This document shows positions 52,576 through 64,000 of a stretch of DNA of 64,000 nucleotides, one piece after another. A program made the translations under genes and the position numbers. Source of the stretch: Oncomelania hupensis (taxonomy: Eukaryota > Mollusca > Gastropoda > Littorinimorpha > Pomatiopsidae); contig CM072525.1 in NCBI GenBank assembly GCA_036898135.1, positions 54,281,799 to 54,345,798 on the forward strand, read 5' to 3'. Numbering within the stretch: the first letter of the stretch is position 1; every line of letters starts with the position of its first letter. The notes under the pieces were generated by a model. The model did not search any database. It saw only the letters and a program-made list of their open reading frames with translations, and was not told the origin of the DNA.

Positions 52576-53558
52576 TGGGGTCTGACCGGGCACGTGTACT
52601 GGCCAGTGGTCTTGCGTCACGCGTCATCAGTGACAGCCAGGAGATAGGGCTGCACGCGGCGTGGAGTCTTTCAATAGCCCTCACAAAAACCCGTTCTGAA
52701 AAGAATCATGCTCAGCATCAGAGGTGCATACACGCTCTGGATGCTGCTCCATTCGGAGCGCATGCCAGATCAGATTTGAATTGTGGAAGAGCCGGGTCAA
52801 GACGGACCGGCGTTTTCCACTGTCTATTAGTGACAATAATGGCTACAGGGGTTTGTGAGAATTTACTGGCGGCCGCTAAGGTATATGAGGTTCGGCGCCT
52901 GAGAAGGGGTGATGGACGTAGGGGGTGGATATTTACATACTAGGATCAGGGGAGAGACAAAGGGTGGAAATAAGGATCATGGAGATTATAAGCAATGGGG
53001 GATTATAGTCTAAATAATGGGGCAACAAGGCATGGGGGATTTATACAGGGATCTAGGCAGGGGGAAATACGGGTATAAATACAAGCATGGCAAGTGCGAC
53101 CATCAGACTATAAACATTGGATACATGAAGCAAATACATATCATAAACCATACATCAGGACAAATCACAGACATGGACGTAAATATCTACAAGACATACG
53201 AACATGTAGGGAGATCGACGGGTGATGGGAATGTTAAATGATATTGAAATAAGTCTCCACTCTTACCTGGACCAGAGAACGGGCAGAAACACGAGAATAT
53301 TGGCGAGGTTCAGGGGTCGCAAGGCTGGGCAACGTGTCCTCGGAGCAAACGATGTTCTCGGCAGGGCTTGAAGCAGTAGACTGATTTACTGGCCCTCGGG
53401 TCAAGTCCGAAATCGCGGTGGACTGCCCGTAGGGGCGGGGCTTAGAGCGCTGAGCCAGCAGCCGAATCGAGGGGAGATGGTTGAGAACAGGGCCAGAGTG
53501 CGAATAGGGGGGGAGAATGGTGGGGAGCAGGGCCAGGGGTCAAAGTCCGACTGTCACA
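52576..53558 (-). repeat. 5' LTR of element 3
   Basis: 983 bp; differs from the left LTR by a few single-base changes and indels. Directly followed by a 14-G run that begins the right part of LINE E ORF1. Confidence 0.95.
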
Positions 53559-54336
53559 GGGGGGGGGGGGGGCACATTCGGCCGCCTGGAATAGTTGCCC
53601 AGAGATGCAGGTTCGTAGACTGGCCAATAGAGTTAGGGGCCAAAAGTACATGCCCTTCAGTACAGCGGTGGCGGAGGCCCGGCTGAGCCAAAGCCAAGTA
53701 TTACACCCAGAGATGTGTAGAGCTCAAAATCTGAGCCTAGGTGGTGCCACCTCGGCTCGTCCTTGGCAGACAAAATTTACTGAGACCCGTGTTGCACCGG
53801 TGGGGCCGGCTGCACCTTGCGTGTATCCTGCCCCGTCGGCTCACGGGACTCTAGGCCAGTCGTCATTTCCCAGACTCTCTTCTAGGGATCCACGCCTAGC
53901 TAAAAACTCATTGGGAGGGATTAACGCTACTCCTCATGTAGGTCCTACCATACTCCCGCAGGCGGAAGGCCGGCAACATACGTCAGGGGGAATGGAAGCG
54001 GGGGTTAGAAAAGTTACAGAAAAACCAGCCCAGTCGATAGGGGCCTCAGTACTGACTATCACAGTTCCTCAGGACCAGCCGGCGGCTGGATCAGAGCGTG
54101 CTGATGTAGTGCTACCCAGTGTGGCGGGTGGTCGGCCGGAGGGGGGGCATGCTGGTGCGATGGGCCCTCAGTCTGACAGGCCGGTCGCCGCACTTATGAA
54201 CGAATTCGAGACGATAGAGAAGGCGCTGGCGGCGAGCTTGTCTGGGTTGCCGGTCGAATTCTCGTCCATTCGGATATTGTTTACTTCTCTAATGACTATT
54301 CTAAAATCAATTTGTTTACATCTGTCCCCTAAATGA
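53559..54336 (+). pseudogene. LINE E ORF1, C-terminal part
   Basis: After 14 G (53559-53572) it resumes at the third-knuckle HSAAW segment, then MQVRRLANRVRGQKYMPF, a Pro/Ala/Gly linker and the EFETIEKALAASL C-terminus, as in LINE D. The stop TGA at 54334-54336 overlaps the ORF2 ATG at 54333 as ATGA. Confidence 0.85.
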
Positions 54337-57300
54337 ACATGAACCAGATAAGTTCAACTTTCCTAGCACTTGTAGTGAACGTATTATCTATTTATTGTAT
54401 GGGTACCATGGCTGGCCTGGATTCCTCCCTAGTTATTCTACAATTAAACTGCCGCACGGAAATGTATTCAATGATTCTATACCCCTGTTACATAGTAAGC
54501 TAAAACGCGCACATATTGTGTGCCTGCAGTCCCTAGCATGTAAGGAAGATAAGCTCCCCTGTCTGGATGGATTTCATTTTCCTCCATTATTCACAACTAA
54601 CGAAGACGATAAAATATATGTAGCCACGTACATACGATTATATTTAAAAGCCGAAGACTTGGGCCCGGTAGATGAGGGGGAGGGTGGTGGCTTTACCTCA
54701 GTGGCAAAAGTCACCCTGGGTCCTGAGTCAGATATTTCTAATATCAACATTTTAAATTATTATAACCCAACAGGTTGTAAAGATTTCACTTGGTTAATAC
54801 CAGTAGTAGAACGAGGTGAATGGATAGTGCTTGGAGACTTCAATGTTAGAGATGGCCTTTGGGATACAGAGTGTCCAACGAGCTCAGACAGAGTTGCCAA
54901 CACTCTCGAGGAAGCTGGCCTTATCCCACTAAACGACGGTTCGATAACAAGACTCGCAGACTGTCCTAATCACTCTCCAGCTGCTTTAGATATTTCACTG
55001 GCCACCGCTAATGTAGCTCCCATTGCAGATTGGTCTGTAGCAGAGCCGGTCTTTTCCGATCACCTCCCGATTATGGTGGAGGTACAGCTAAGGCCAGCCA
55101 TGAATCCAGTGCCATCTACCCGTTTAGATTTAAAAAAAAACTGATTGGGATTTATATCATAGCTTTCTGTTAGCGTTTTCTCCTCCTACCGAGATGGATG
55201 TTGAGGACACAGAGATTTATATTAGGCAGACAGTCTTACAGGCCTTTACACGTGCTACACCGTTAACCTCGACCAGACACGCTGGTTTTTCTAAGCCCTG
55301 GTGGAATGACGAGTGTCGTAGGGCGGTGGCTGACAAGAGGGCTGCTTTTCTTGCCTATAAACGTATGAATGCTCCAGACACACACGCAAAGATGAAAACC
55401 ACTAAAATTAATGCTAAAAAAATAATAGCGGCTGCTAAGAAAGAATATTGGATAAAGAAATTCTCCTCTAAACCTTCATTAACAGAAATTTGGAAAAACA
55501 TCAAAAAATATAAAAGTAGATACAATCCCTTAGGATTTGATATAATTGATGGAAGTACTTATTGTAATACTGACTCTAAGGAAGCTGAGGCTTTTCTTAG
55601 TCACTTCCAAGCATACGGTGATGGCAGTCAACTTACAGATGACGAGAGGAATAGGAGAGCCGATGCCGAAAAGGGTCATGATTATAACAGATCGGATGCT
55701 CAGGTCACTCGTGACATTGAAATAACTATGATGGAGCTGGCGACGGCCCTTAGAGCTTGCAACTTAAAAAAAGGTTTAGGCCCGGATGGACTCCATTATA
55801 AAATGTTTACTCGGGCACCTCTAGAATTCAAATATATATTAAATTACTTTAATCATTGTTATAAAAAAGGAGATATACCATCTGCCTGGCGTGATGCTGT
55901 GATCATTCCTATCAGAAAAGCTCAGAAACCAAAAAACAAAATTACCAGCTATAGACCGGTAGCTTTAACATCCCATCTAGGGAAAATATATGAGAGGGTT
56001 CTGAAAACTCGTTTAGAGTACTTCTGTAGCTGTAATAATATAATTCCCTCCACACAGGCCGGGTTCAGGCAAGGAAGAAGTATTACCGACCACTTAGTGC
56101 GTTTGAATGAACATATCCGAAAAGCTAAAAAGAAAAAACGTACTGTTTTAGCCTGTTTCTTTGATGTCTCGAAGGCCTTCGACACTGTCTGGCACTCGGG
56201 ACTCATTGATAAGCTGCATAAATTAGGACTAAATCCCGCATTGCTCTCCTTTGTGAGAGCCTTCTTAAAAATAGAACAATTAAGGTCCGGTGGGGAGGGA
56301 CTTTTTTCTAAAATTGGACGATTAAACATGGGTGTGCCACAGGGCTCAGTCATTGCCCCGCTGCTATTTACAATAGCAACGGCGCAGGTAGGAGTCTCGG
56401 ACTCGCTTTCTTCGGTAGCAACGTCCTTTGCTGACGACCTAGCCCTTTGGAGAACTACCCGTGAGAGCAAAATAGATATAAATTATTACCTGTTTAAACA
56501 AGATTTAGAAAATTTTCAAAAAGATATCGACACTATATCCAACAACTTAGCAGATATTGGTCTTTCTCTTTCCCCTGGAAAGACGGTTTTTGTGCCGTTT
56601 GCTTCCCAATGGAAGCCGGCTTTCAACGAGCTCACCATTACAGTTTGTGGCCACTGCATTGTTCCTTCAAGACAGGTTCGCTATCTCGGCTTTCTGTTCC
56701 AACAGAATGGATTGTATTCCACACATATAAATAACAATATTTGCAGGGCCAGACGGGCGGCGAATGCTATAAGGGCTATGGGGGCGGAGATATGGGGTGG
56801 CGATCCGCAGCAAGGGGTTACCCTAGTTGTGGCTCTTGTTAGGCCTCGCTTATTGTTTGGCTCGGAACTCCTATACAATATTACTAAAACTCAACTGGAC
56901 CGTATGGTGGCAGTGGAATGTATTGCGCTTAGGCGGATATTTTCCATGCCTCCATCGGTCCCTACAAGATTAGTTTATAATATGGCTGGAATTTTGCCTC
57001 TTTGGCATTAAATTAATAAAAGTTGTGCTCGATATGTTTGTAGAGCAGGGGTTTTTACCAACTCTACAAGAACTGAATTGTCTCCTAGGTTCTATTGGCC
57101 TGAGCGGGGTAAACACGTGATGGGTATCGGTGAGGTGGCTGCTTCCCTTATGGGTGGTTTCGACCCTACAACCTGTCCCGTGGAAATGGCCCCGTCACCA
57201 CGGCCCCCATGGGCTCAAAAGCATTTTCAAACTAGTTCATCTTTTTTGGGACTCAATAAAGATAGTGATCTATTATTGATTACGCAGTTGGCCCGGGAGC

Positions 57301-58182
57301 GACTTCAGGACGCTCCTGGACCTTTAAGAATATTTACTGATGGTTCGGTCCTGGATGATGGGGCCGCGGGCTTTGGCTTCCATATAGGGGGAGTGGGAAC
57401 TTGGTCCTTTAAAGCACCCCCAGGCACCGATATTTTCACAACTGAGTTATTGGCAATAAATTACGCTCTTACGGCACTCGGGGAGGCCGATTTACCGGCT
57501 GGCCTGGGTGCTACAATAGTATCAGATTCTAAGTCAGTAATAGACTGCATGGAAATGGGTAGGTCTAGGGCCAGACCGAGTTTGCTGGCGGAAACAATAG
57601 ACTGTGCTGAGGCGTTAGTAGAGGATGGAATTGATTTGGCCCTTATGTGGGTCCCCTCACACTCTGGTATTGTTGGGAATGAACTGGCTGATAGGGCGGC
57701 GCGGGAGGGGTCCGCTGGTAGGGCCCTCACCTCCGTCCCCATTCCCCCATCTGCAGCTGAACTGCATGCAGGGATTAATAGACAGGTATGGAAAAAATGG
57801 CGGACCGAGTTCGCGGCTTGGAATAATGGAAAAGATAACCTTATTTTGTCCCCGACATTCAAACCTTTCCCGATATTTACATCGCTTCCAGTACAGTTAC
57901 GAACATTGATAGGTAGGCTAATGGTGGCCCACCCGAAACTAAACCACTGTCCAAATCAGCCCAGGTACACCTGTGGGGAGCACATTTCTTTTGGTCATTG
58001 TTTATTTGACTGTCCTACTTTGACTGAACATTTCAGTACTCTGCACGAAAAGATGTTAGAAGCTAAATTGAATCTCAACATGCATGCAGGGGCTGCGATC
58101 GCTGATTGTTGCTTCAGGATCAGATGAAGTATTACATGTGGTTAGACTTATACTTAATTCACCCGTTGCAGATGCTCTCTGA
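54333..58182 (+). pseudogene. LINE E ORF2: endonuclease, RT, RNase H, several frameshifts and a stop
   Basis: Against LINE D: one C lost near 54469 after QLNCRT, an extra A near 55136, a CAA-to-TAA stop at 57009-57011 and a TGCA duplication near 58085 that causes an early end at 58127 (native stop at 58180-58182). Near 56268-56310 one A is lost and one T gained, so about a dozen residues between motif A and GVPQGS are misread but the frame recovers. Endonuclease has NYYNPTG, GDFNVRD and SDHLPI with QS for QE. RT has FFDVSKAFDTVW, GVPQGSVIAPLLF and FADDLALW. RNase H has FTDGSV, TTELLAI, VSDSKS and WVPSHSGIVGNELADRAA. The C-terminal motif reads YTCGEHISFGHCLFDC, its first Cys being Tyr. Confidence 0.9.
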
Positions 58183-59104
58183 TGAAGGCCGGTTACACAG
58201 CCATATGCCCTGTGGGTCTTGGTTGTGGAGCTGGGTGTTCATTGCATTCATTATTATCAACGTAACAGTAATTATCTCAGACTATGTAAAAATATAAATG
58301 GCAAAAACAAATAAATCTTTTTTTTTCCCTCTCCTGGTCGCACTATATATTAGAATCGGCAAATGGAGGCCACAGTATGAACGGGCTCCGTGTTTGTAAA
58401 GAGCTCGGATCCCCTGGTTATTGGGCTGTGTTGACTGTCGACAATCATCGGTTTTACCTATGATGTCGATATTCAAGATATTTATCCTGGCCTAAAACAG
58501 CCGGACCAAAACGGTCTAGGCTGTTTGGATTTTATAAAGTTTTAAAGATTCTTTTAACCCAATATTAAATTAACATGTTTGCATAGAAATGCAGCTTGGC
58601 AAACCATTATGGTGTGTTTGCTTTCTTTTTACTATTTTAATAATTAATCGCTTATTATAATTTATGTACCCAAATTAGGGTATAATAGATGGCCTATTGC
58701 AGGCTATTTATAATTAATTGATTGAAAAATAATCTATAAACGACTACTGATGTCAGTCGGCATCAGAGTATAATGTTCTTAATATAAATTATACAATCCT
58801 ATCATAACAGTAAATGGACTGATTTTAACTTTTTAAAATGGCGTAACAGTATAGTCGAGCCCTTTAAGGCTTCGAAACAATTTGTTTTTAATTCTGTAAA
58901 TGGTTATTTATGCTTTTAACAATTTTATCAGTGGAATGAATGGTTGCCGAATCTGTGTGTTATCTAATATATATGCTTTTATTATGGTCCTGAGGGATTT
59001 TATTTGAATCTAAATTTTCAATGATTTTAAACTATTAAGTCCCCTATATGCCACGGTGTCCGGGGACGTTAAATGTATCGAAAGTAAAGTAAAGTAAAGT
59101 AAAG
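58183..59104 (+). other. LINE E 3' UTR and tail
   Basis: AT-rich and colinear with the LINE D 3' UTR, but without the SINE-like insert. It ends in the family-2 hairpin (59039-59067) and five AAAGT units. No gene. Confidence 0.8.
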
Positions 59105-60039
59105 TTCTTCATCATCTACAAATCTGCTCTGAAAGGGTCGGGTCGTGTTTTGCCTTGCCTCCAATGAATTCAACTCATCATTTATTACTTCATGCCTTGT
59201 CGGACATCTTGAATCTGAACATTTTCCTTGCTGTCTACACACCCTGTGCGCTTCTTGAACATTAGAAACTCTCTTTCTGTCTGCCGTCGCCTGTCTACAC
59301 ACCAGCACCACTACCACATCTACATCTACTCTACACTTCACACCATTCTTCAACCACACTTCCATATCTCCTACACCTTTAGTCAACTCTACGCTTCAAC
59401 CTCCACTTCACCCCTCTTTTTGCTGCTGCTTCCTCTACTTCTGCCATAGCCTCCATCTACACCTCCTTACCTTTCTTCACCATAGTCTACTCTGTCGTGA
59501 GACAAGAGCTCACTCTACACCTCTACACACTACACCCTTTGTCTACTCTGTCGTGAGACAAGAGCTCACTCTACACCTTTACACTCTACACCCTTTGTCT
59601 ACTCTGTCGTGGGGCATGAACCCACACTTCATTTTTACACTTCAAACTTCTTCTTCTTCGACGGTACTTTCCTAACTCTATTTCCCACCCCACTGGTTGC
59701 CCATTTGTTTTTTGTCCTACTGCCCCCAGATTCAGGATTCATATTATCATTTTTTATTTATAATTTATTTTTTCATACCCGCCTTTTTTTTTTCCTCCCC
59801 GGACACTAGGCCGTCCCTAGGGTGACTGTTTCCATAAACTTCTATTGATCCTTTAAATCTCTCTCTCACTCACACTAGTTCTTCTTTCTTTCATTCATTT
59901 TGTCATTATTTATTATTTTAAAGAAAACCTATTTATTTAGTGTGCCCGTCCCTCGGACGTTAAACAATGCCTAGAAGGCACCTTATCAAGTTCCTCCTCG
60001 GACGAGGAGGAGCGTGCACCAGTTGCACCCGGTACCCCC
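59105..60039 (+). other. 5' region of LINE F with 56-bp tandem repeat
   Basis: Starts TTCTTCATCATC after the LINE E tail; the first 80 bases resemble the start of the LINE C 5' UTR. CTACTCTGTCGTG recurs at 59487, 59543 and 59599 (56-bp period). T-rich DNA follows. GCCCGTCCCTCGGACGTTAAAC at 59944-59965 resembles a LINE terminus. No gene. Confidence 0.55.
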
Positions 60040-61947
60040 ATGGGGACAACAAAGTATCAGTACCAACCAAAAACCTTTCTCAAAGGCATGCGCTCCGAGC
60101 CTAAAAATGCCGATGAACTGATAGATCGGAAACAGCGCAAAGCTAACCGCAAAAATCAGAAAGTCAAGCTAAGGGCTGAAAGAAGCCGCTCTAGATCTGC
60201 CTCCGAGTCTGAGGCTAGCCACAATCACAGTGTGGATTCACACAATCAATCAATGAGTCCGACCTCGGTCGGATCTGCCTCTCCCCCGGTGCCTGGCACC
60301 CCGGTGAGTAGTGTTAATGTTGGGAACAGCCCGAGGCCCAGTGTGGGGGACCCCGATGCCTTGCGGACTCCCCCCATGGTCCCCGGGACGGCCCACTCTC
60401 AGGCAGCTTGCCACCCAGAGTGTGAGATAGTGGAGTCGGTGTGGCAGGTGGCTGGAGACAAAGACAAAAATAAACATAAAAGTAAAAACTCAAACTCCGG
60501 TGGGCTCCCCGGCCCGGTAGGCGTGGCGGGACCATCGGACCATTCACCTGAGATCGTTGATCTAACTCAGCCCCGTCGGCTAACATACGCAGAAAAGGCC
60601 AGACTGGGACCTGGTCCCACGAAAGCCTATCGGCCTGTTCGGCTCCCAGCCTCTAGGGGAAGAGCCGATGTGGTCGACCACCCGGTGGTTCTGAGAGACC
60701 TGGGTGGAGGTCCTGCCACGTTCGCGGGGCTAAGACCCTTGCGACAACATCAGCTAATTAAAGATCTTTTTGGCGAGTCAACGTGCATCAGAAGAACGCC
60801 ATCGGGGGATTGGCTGGTGGGATGCACGTCCGCTACACAACAGGGAAATATATTCCGCACAAAAATCTTTAAGGGCATACCTATGTCCACCACCATCCCA
60901 CAGGCCACCACGGTTGGGGTCGTTCGGGGCCTCCCGGGCGAAGGCGAGGACGGCACAATGCTGAAAGAACTTAGAGATGAAATAAATAGCCAGGGTATAC
61001 CGGCTTTGTCCGTCACTCGGCTCCAGCGCTCGGGTGGTCACCCCTCGGCTGCCATCAAGGTGGTCTTTGGCCTAAAAGACTTACCCACTTCCGTCCGTCT
61101 CGGCCGCACCTGGTTCGACGTGGACCCCTTCGTGGCCCCGGGTCCTGCGCTGCACGCGCTGCCAACTTCTTGGCCACGTAAAGTCACAGTGTAAGCGCAG
61201 GACTGACAGGTGCGCCAGGTGCGGCAAGGACCACAAGACCGCCGTTTGCGACAGCAAATCACTAATCTGTATTAATTGTAACGGAGCCCATTCCGCCGCC
61301 TGGGGGGAGGTGTCCTGAGGTGGAGATCCGCCTCAGGGCAAACCGACTCAGGGGGGCTACGTACATGCCCTTCGCGACTGCTGTGGCAGAAGCGAGGGCC
61401 TGTTCGGATGCTGCCCCCGTCTTTGTGCGCCCGCAGGCACCCCGACCCGTTGTGGGGCCCTCCGCTGTGGCCGCCACTATTTCCGTCTCTGGAGCCAAAG
61501 TTGGCTCCGGAAACAACAATATGCCTCACCGCAATACCTTAACTCAAACACCTGCGGCTCATGCTGCATCGTTTCTCACGCTTCGTGATGGGGCCCCACG
61601 TGACCCCAGTAAGACACAACCTAAGCCTCCGGAAACTAAACCACCGGTCGCAGCTAAACCAAAAATCACTCAAAGGAAAAATAACAATTGTGGTCAGTAC
61701 GCCTTCCTCCACTCCGAATATTTCTGCCCCCGGGGGGGCTGCCGCTTCCCCACCGGGCGCACCGGTCTCCGCCCCTACCGAGCGTGCTCGCCCTAATTTC
61801 CAGGACGAGTACGAACAGATCGAGCAGTCCCTAGAGGAGGGGCTCCGGGGACTTCCGCCGGAGTGTGCCCCCCTGGGGTGCGTGGTCCGTCTGCTTATGA
61901 CACTTTTCAAGATGCTTTGCCGATCCATCCATGGTGACAGCCACTAA
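60040..61947 (+). pseudogene. LINE F ORF1 (gag-like), several frameshifts
   Basis: ATG 60040. A basic N-terminal region (DRKQRKANRKNQK, RSRSRSASESEAS) corresponds to the end of ORF0 in D/E, here in one frame with ORF1. The RRM-like region follows (SGDWLVGCTSATQQGNIFR, GVVRGLPG). A one-base shift near 61136 moves the knuckles CTRCQLLGHVKSQC, CARCGKDHKTAVC and CINCNGAHSAAW to another frame. A second shift in the G-run near 61302 follows HSAAW, and another lies before the C-terminal EYEQIEQSLEEGL segment (61804 on). Stop at 61945-61947, overlapping ORF2 by 17 bases. Confidence 0.85.
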
Positions 61948-64000
61948 TGATAATACTATTAGGCTCGCCCGCCTCCTCTTCCTGCTCCTTTTGACCGCCG
62001 TCATGGATAGAGCTCCCGACTCCATTTTTATCCTGCAGTTAAACTGCAGAACTGCTAATTCTTTTAACGACTCAGTCCCCCTGCTGGCCGACTCTATCTC
62101 TAGGGCAGACGTTTTATGCCTGCAGTCGTTATGCTGCGATAGATTCGGCCTACCTGTGGTCCCGGGTTTCCACTACCCCCCTGCCTTCACCACTGACGAA
62201 CACGACAAAGTGTACGTGGCCACTTACGTCAGGGTGGGGCTGCGGGCGGAGAACCTGGGCCCTGTGGATGAGGGGGAAGGAGGCGGCTTCACCTCCACCA
62301 TCGGTATAGACCTGGGGGAGGATTCCCCCATGGGCCCTCTCAAAATTCTAAATTACTATAACCCTACTGGCTGCAAGGACTTCGACTGGATCACTCCGGT
62401 GGTTGAGGCGGGATCTTGGCTTGTGCTGGGCGACTTCAACAAACGCGATAGTATGTGGGATTCGAACTACCCAAATACCTCTACTAGTATAAATGATGCT
62501 CTGAGCGACGCTGGTCTCGTGGTTCTTAACGACGGAGCTCCAACCCGTATCCCGGACCAAGCGCGCCAGAGCATGTCTGCTATAAATCTTAGTTTAGCTA
62601 CTGTTGACTTGGCATCCCTAGCTGACTGGTCGGTCGCTGGGGATCCAGTCTTCTCTGACCATCGGCCCATCTTTATAAATTTACAAATCACACCTATAAA
62701 CAATAGTTCGCCCGAACCAACACCCAACCTGGCCAAAGTTGTCTGGGATAAATACTCCGTTACTCTCTCCAAATTCATTCTCCCCACCACAACTTCTGTG
62801 GACACATTAGAATTACCACTTAGACAATGCATGACCAGCACGGTCTCGGACCTCGCCCCTCCTTGTGGCCGTAGGACCGGGGTCTCGAAACCATGGTGGT
62901 CCGAGGATTGCAGTAAGGCCACGCGCCTCAAAAAAGTAGCGTACAAGAAATATAGAGCCATAAACAACCCTATCAATCATCTAGAAATGAAGGCCACCAA
63001 ACAACATGCCAAAAAAGTTATCGCAACCGCCAAGCGTGAATACTGGCTGAAGGTCTTCTCAGAAAAACAAACAGTCACGCAGCTCTGCGGAAATTGCGAG
63101 GCAGATATCGCCCGATGAGCTCTGACCTTTCCGACGGCGACGGTCACACCTATCGGACTGACGAGGAGAAGGCGGGCGCCTTTCTTAAACACTTTGTTTC
63201 TGCCAGCGATGGCAGTCAGCTACCGCTCGGCGAGGCTGAACGCCGGCGCGCATGCGAGGCCAACTTCGGCCCTGCACCCCACGGGGCACCGTCGGTGCCA
63301 ATCACCATGCGCGAACTAGCTCGTGCTCTGCTCAGCTGTAAAACTAGTCAAGCCCCTGGTCCGGATGGAGTCCACTATACCATGGTTAAGAGGGCTCCAT
63401 TGGAATTCAAAAATCACATTCTCCATCTTTTCAACCTATGCTACTCTTCCGGCACCATCCCCGATTCTTGGAGACTGGCGACCGTCATCCCCATTCCTAA
63501 AGGCAATAAATAAAAAAAATTCATTCAAAACTATAGACCTATTTCTTTAACCTCTCTCTCTGTAAGATCTATCAACATATAATTAAACTCAGGCTCGAAT
63601 TCTTCTGCGAGCAAAAATCTATTATCCCCAAGTCCCAGGCCGGATTCAGAAGGGGCCGTGGGATTACCGACCATCTGGTCCGCCTGAATGAGCACATCAG
63701 GCGGGCCAAGAACAGGAGGCGCACGGTCCTTGCTTGCTTCTTCGACGTCTCTAAGGCGTTCGATACGGTCTGGCATGCGGGGCTTCTCAACAAACTTAAA
63801 CTTCATGGTTTAGATTCATCTACTCTCTCCTTTGTGGAGTCCTTTCTCAGGGACAGGGCGATTCGGATCAGGTGGGGCGGGACCTTGTCGGGGTCAAGTA
63901 GGCTGACCATGGGTGTCCCCCAGGGGTCGGTGGTTGCGCCCCTCCTGTTCTCGATCGCTGTCTCTGGGGTGGTGACTCCCACCACTTTCTCCTACTGTTT
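61931..64000 (+). pseudogene. LINE F ORF2: endonuclease and partial RT, cut by window end
   Basis: ATG 61931. The N-terminus has a hydrophobic stretch LARLLFLLLLTAVM before endonuclease QLNCRTAN. NYYNPTG, GDFNKRD, INLSLA and SDHRPI are present, with QS at residue 66 for QE. The frame shifts near 63090 in the linker. The RT starts in frame 63094-63513 (APGPDGVHYTMVK, ATVIPIPKGNK) and then meets TAA and a further shift. Beyond it, IIPKSQAGFRRGRGITDHLV, ACFFDVSKAFDTVWH and GVPQGSVVAPLLF can be read up to 64000. The YxDD box and RNase H lie beyond the window. Confidence 0.88.

Larger units (their letters stand above)
46828..53558 (-). mobile_element. LTR element 3: second Gmr1-like Ty3/gypsy family, RT-deleted
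   Basis: 6731 bp, two 983-bp LTRs (46828-47810 and 52576-53558), - strand ends TGTGACAG...GACCCCA. A purine tract (complement of 47811-47824, containing GGGGGGG) borders the left LTR. The LTRs differ only by a few changes, so the element is young. Flanks do not match (GAGTTC on the left, G-run on the right), so there is no target duplication. Confidence 0.93.
45823..59104 (+). mobile_element. LINE E: full-length family-2 LINE carrying LTR element 3
   Basis: The left part (45823-46827) contains 5' UTR, ORF0 and the start of ORF1. The right part (53559-59104) contains the end of ORF1, ORF2 and the 3' UTR with hairpin GTCCCC (59039) / GGGGAC (59062-59067) and (AAAGT)n. Between them sits LTR element 3, and about 935 bp of ORF1 present in LINE D is missing. 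Very similar to LINE D throughout. Confidence 0.9.
59105..64000 (+). mobile_element. LINE F: family-2 LINE, runs off the window
   Basis: A 5' region (59105-60039), ORF1 and the first half of ORF2 up to the RT palm. More GC-rich and more diverged than D and E, and broken by several indels. The true 5' end may be 59105, or the ORF1-bearing copy may begin near 59967, because GTCCCTCGGACGTTAAACAA just before it looks like another LINE tail. Confidence 0.8.

Overview
This window is animal genomic DNA made almost entirely of retrotransposons. I recognise no rRNA, no tRNA, no CRISPR array and no convincing host gene. Low gene content, minisatellites, APE-type non-LTR elements of the I superfamily (gag-like ORF1 with CCHC knuckles; ORF2 with endonuclease, RT and RNase H) and Gmr1-like Ty3/gypsy elements suggest a metazoan, probably a marine invertebrate such as a mollusc or another lophotrochozoan. 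That placement is inference.

Layout. 1-5.8 kb: non-coding DNA with a 2.35-kb minisatellite of 25-bp units, a 66-bp x7 array, a 33-bp array and a decayed LINE ORF2 end. 5.8-10.9 kb: a CCAAT/TATA promoter-like stretch, a LINE ORF1 remnant (family 1) and a 3' LINE fragment (family 2). 10.9-28.5 kb: family-1 LINE B, whose ORF1 is split by LTR element 1 (11319-22670, TSD CCGTG), whose gag is in turn split by LTR element 2 (14813-20484, TSD CTCTT). This is a three-level nest with both target-site duplications readable. 28.5-36.4 kb: LINE C (family 1). 36.9-44.5 kb: LINE D (family 2). 44.5-45.8 kb: 5' piece of a family-1 LINE (G). 45.8-59.1 kb: LINE E (family 2), interrupted by LTR element 3 (46828-53558). 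59.1-64 kb: LINE F (family 2), running off the window.

All recognisable family-1 and family-2 LINEs lie on the + strand and all three LTR elements on the - strand. Family 1 (B, C, parts of A and G) has ORF1 followed closely by ORF2 and a 3' hairpin GTCC...GGAC. Family 2 (A2, D, E, F) ends in a GTCCCC...GGGGAC hairpin; D and E carry an extra small ORF0, and ORFs overlap at ATGGATAG and ATGA.

The most interesting system is the LTR group. All three elements have the Gmr1-type order Gag-protease-integrase-RT with a SCAN-like capsid, but all three have lost the RT catalytic core and RNase H, while two keep one uninterrupted Gag-PR-INT frame (1183 and 1356 aa). Elements 1 and 2 share the same RT deletion and have near-identical LTRs, so the deleted form has moved, presumably with RT supplied in trans. 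Their leaders hold clustered perfect heat-shock-element trimers (TTCnnGAAnnTTC), and their LTRs hold more GAAnnTTC dimers whose fixed bases are kept while the nn positions vary. This suggests a heat-responsive, RT-deficient gypsy lineage.
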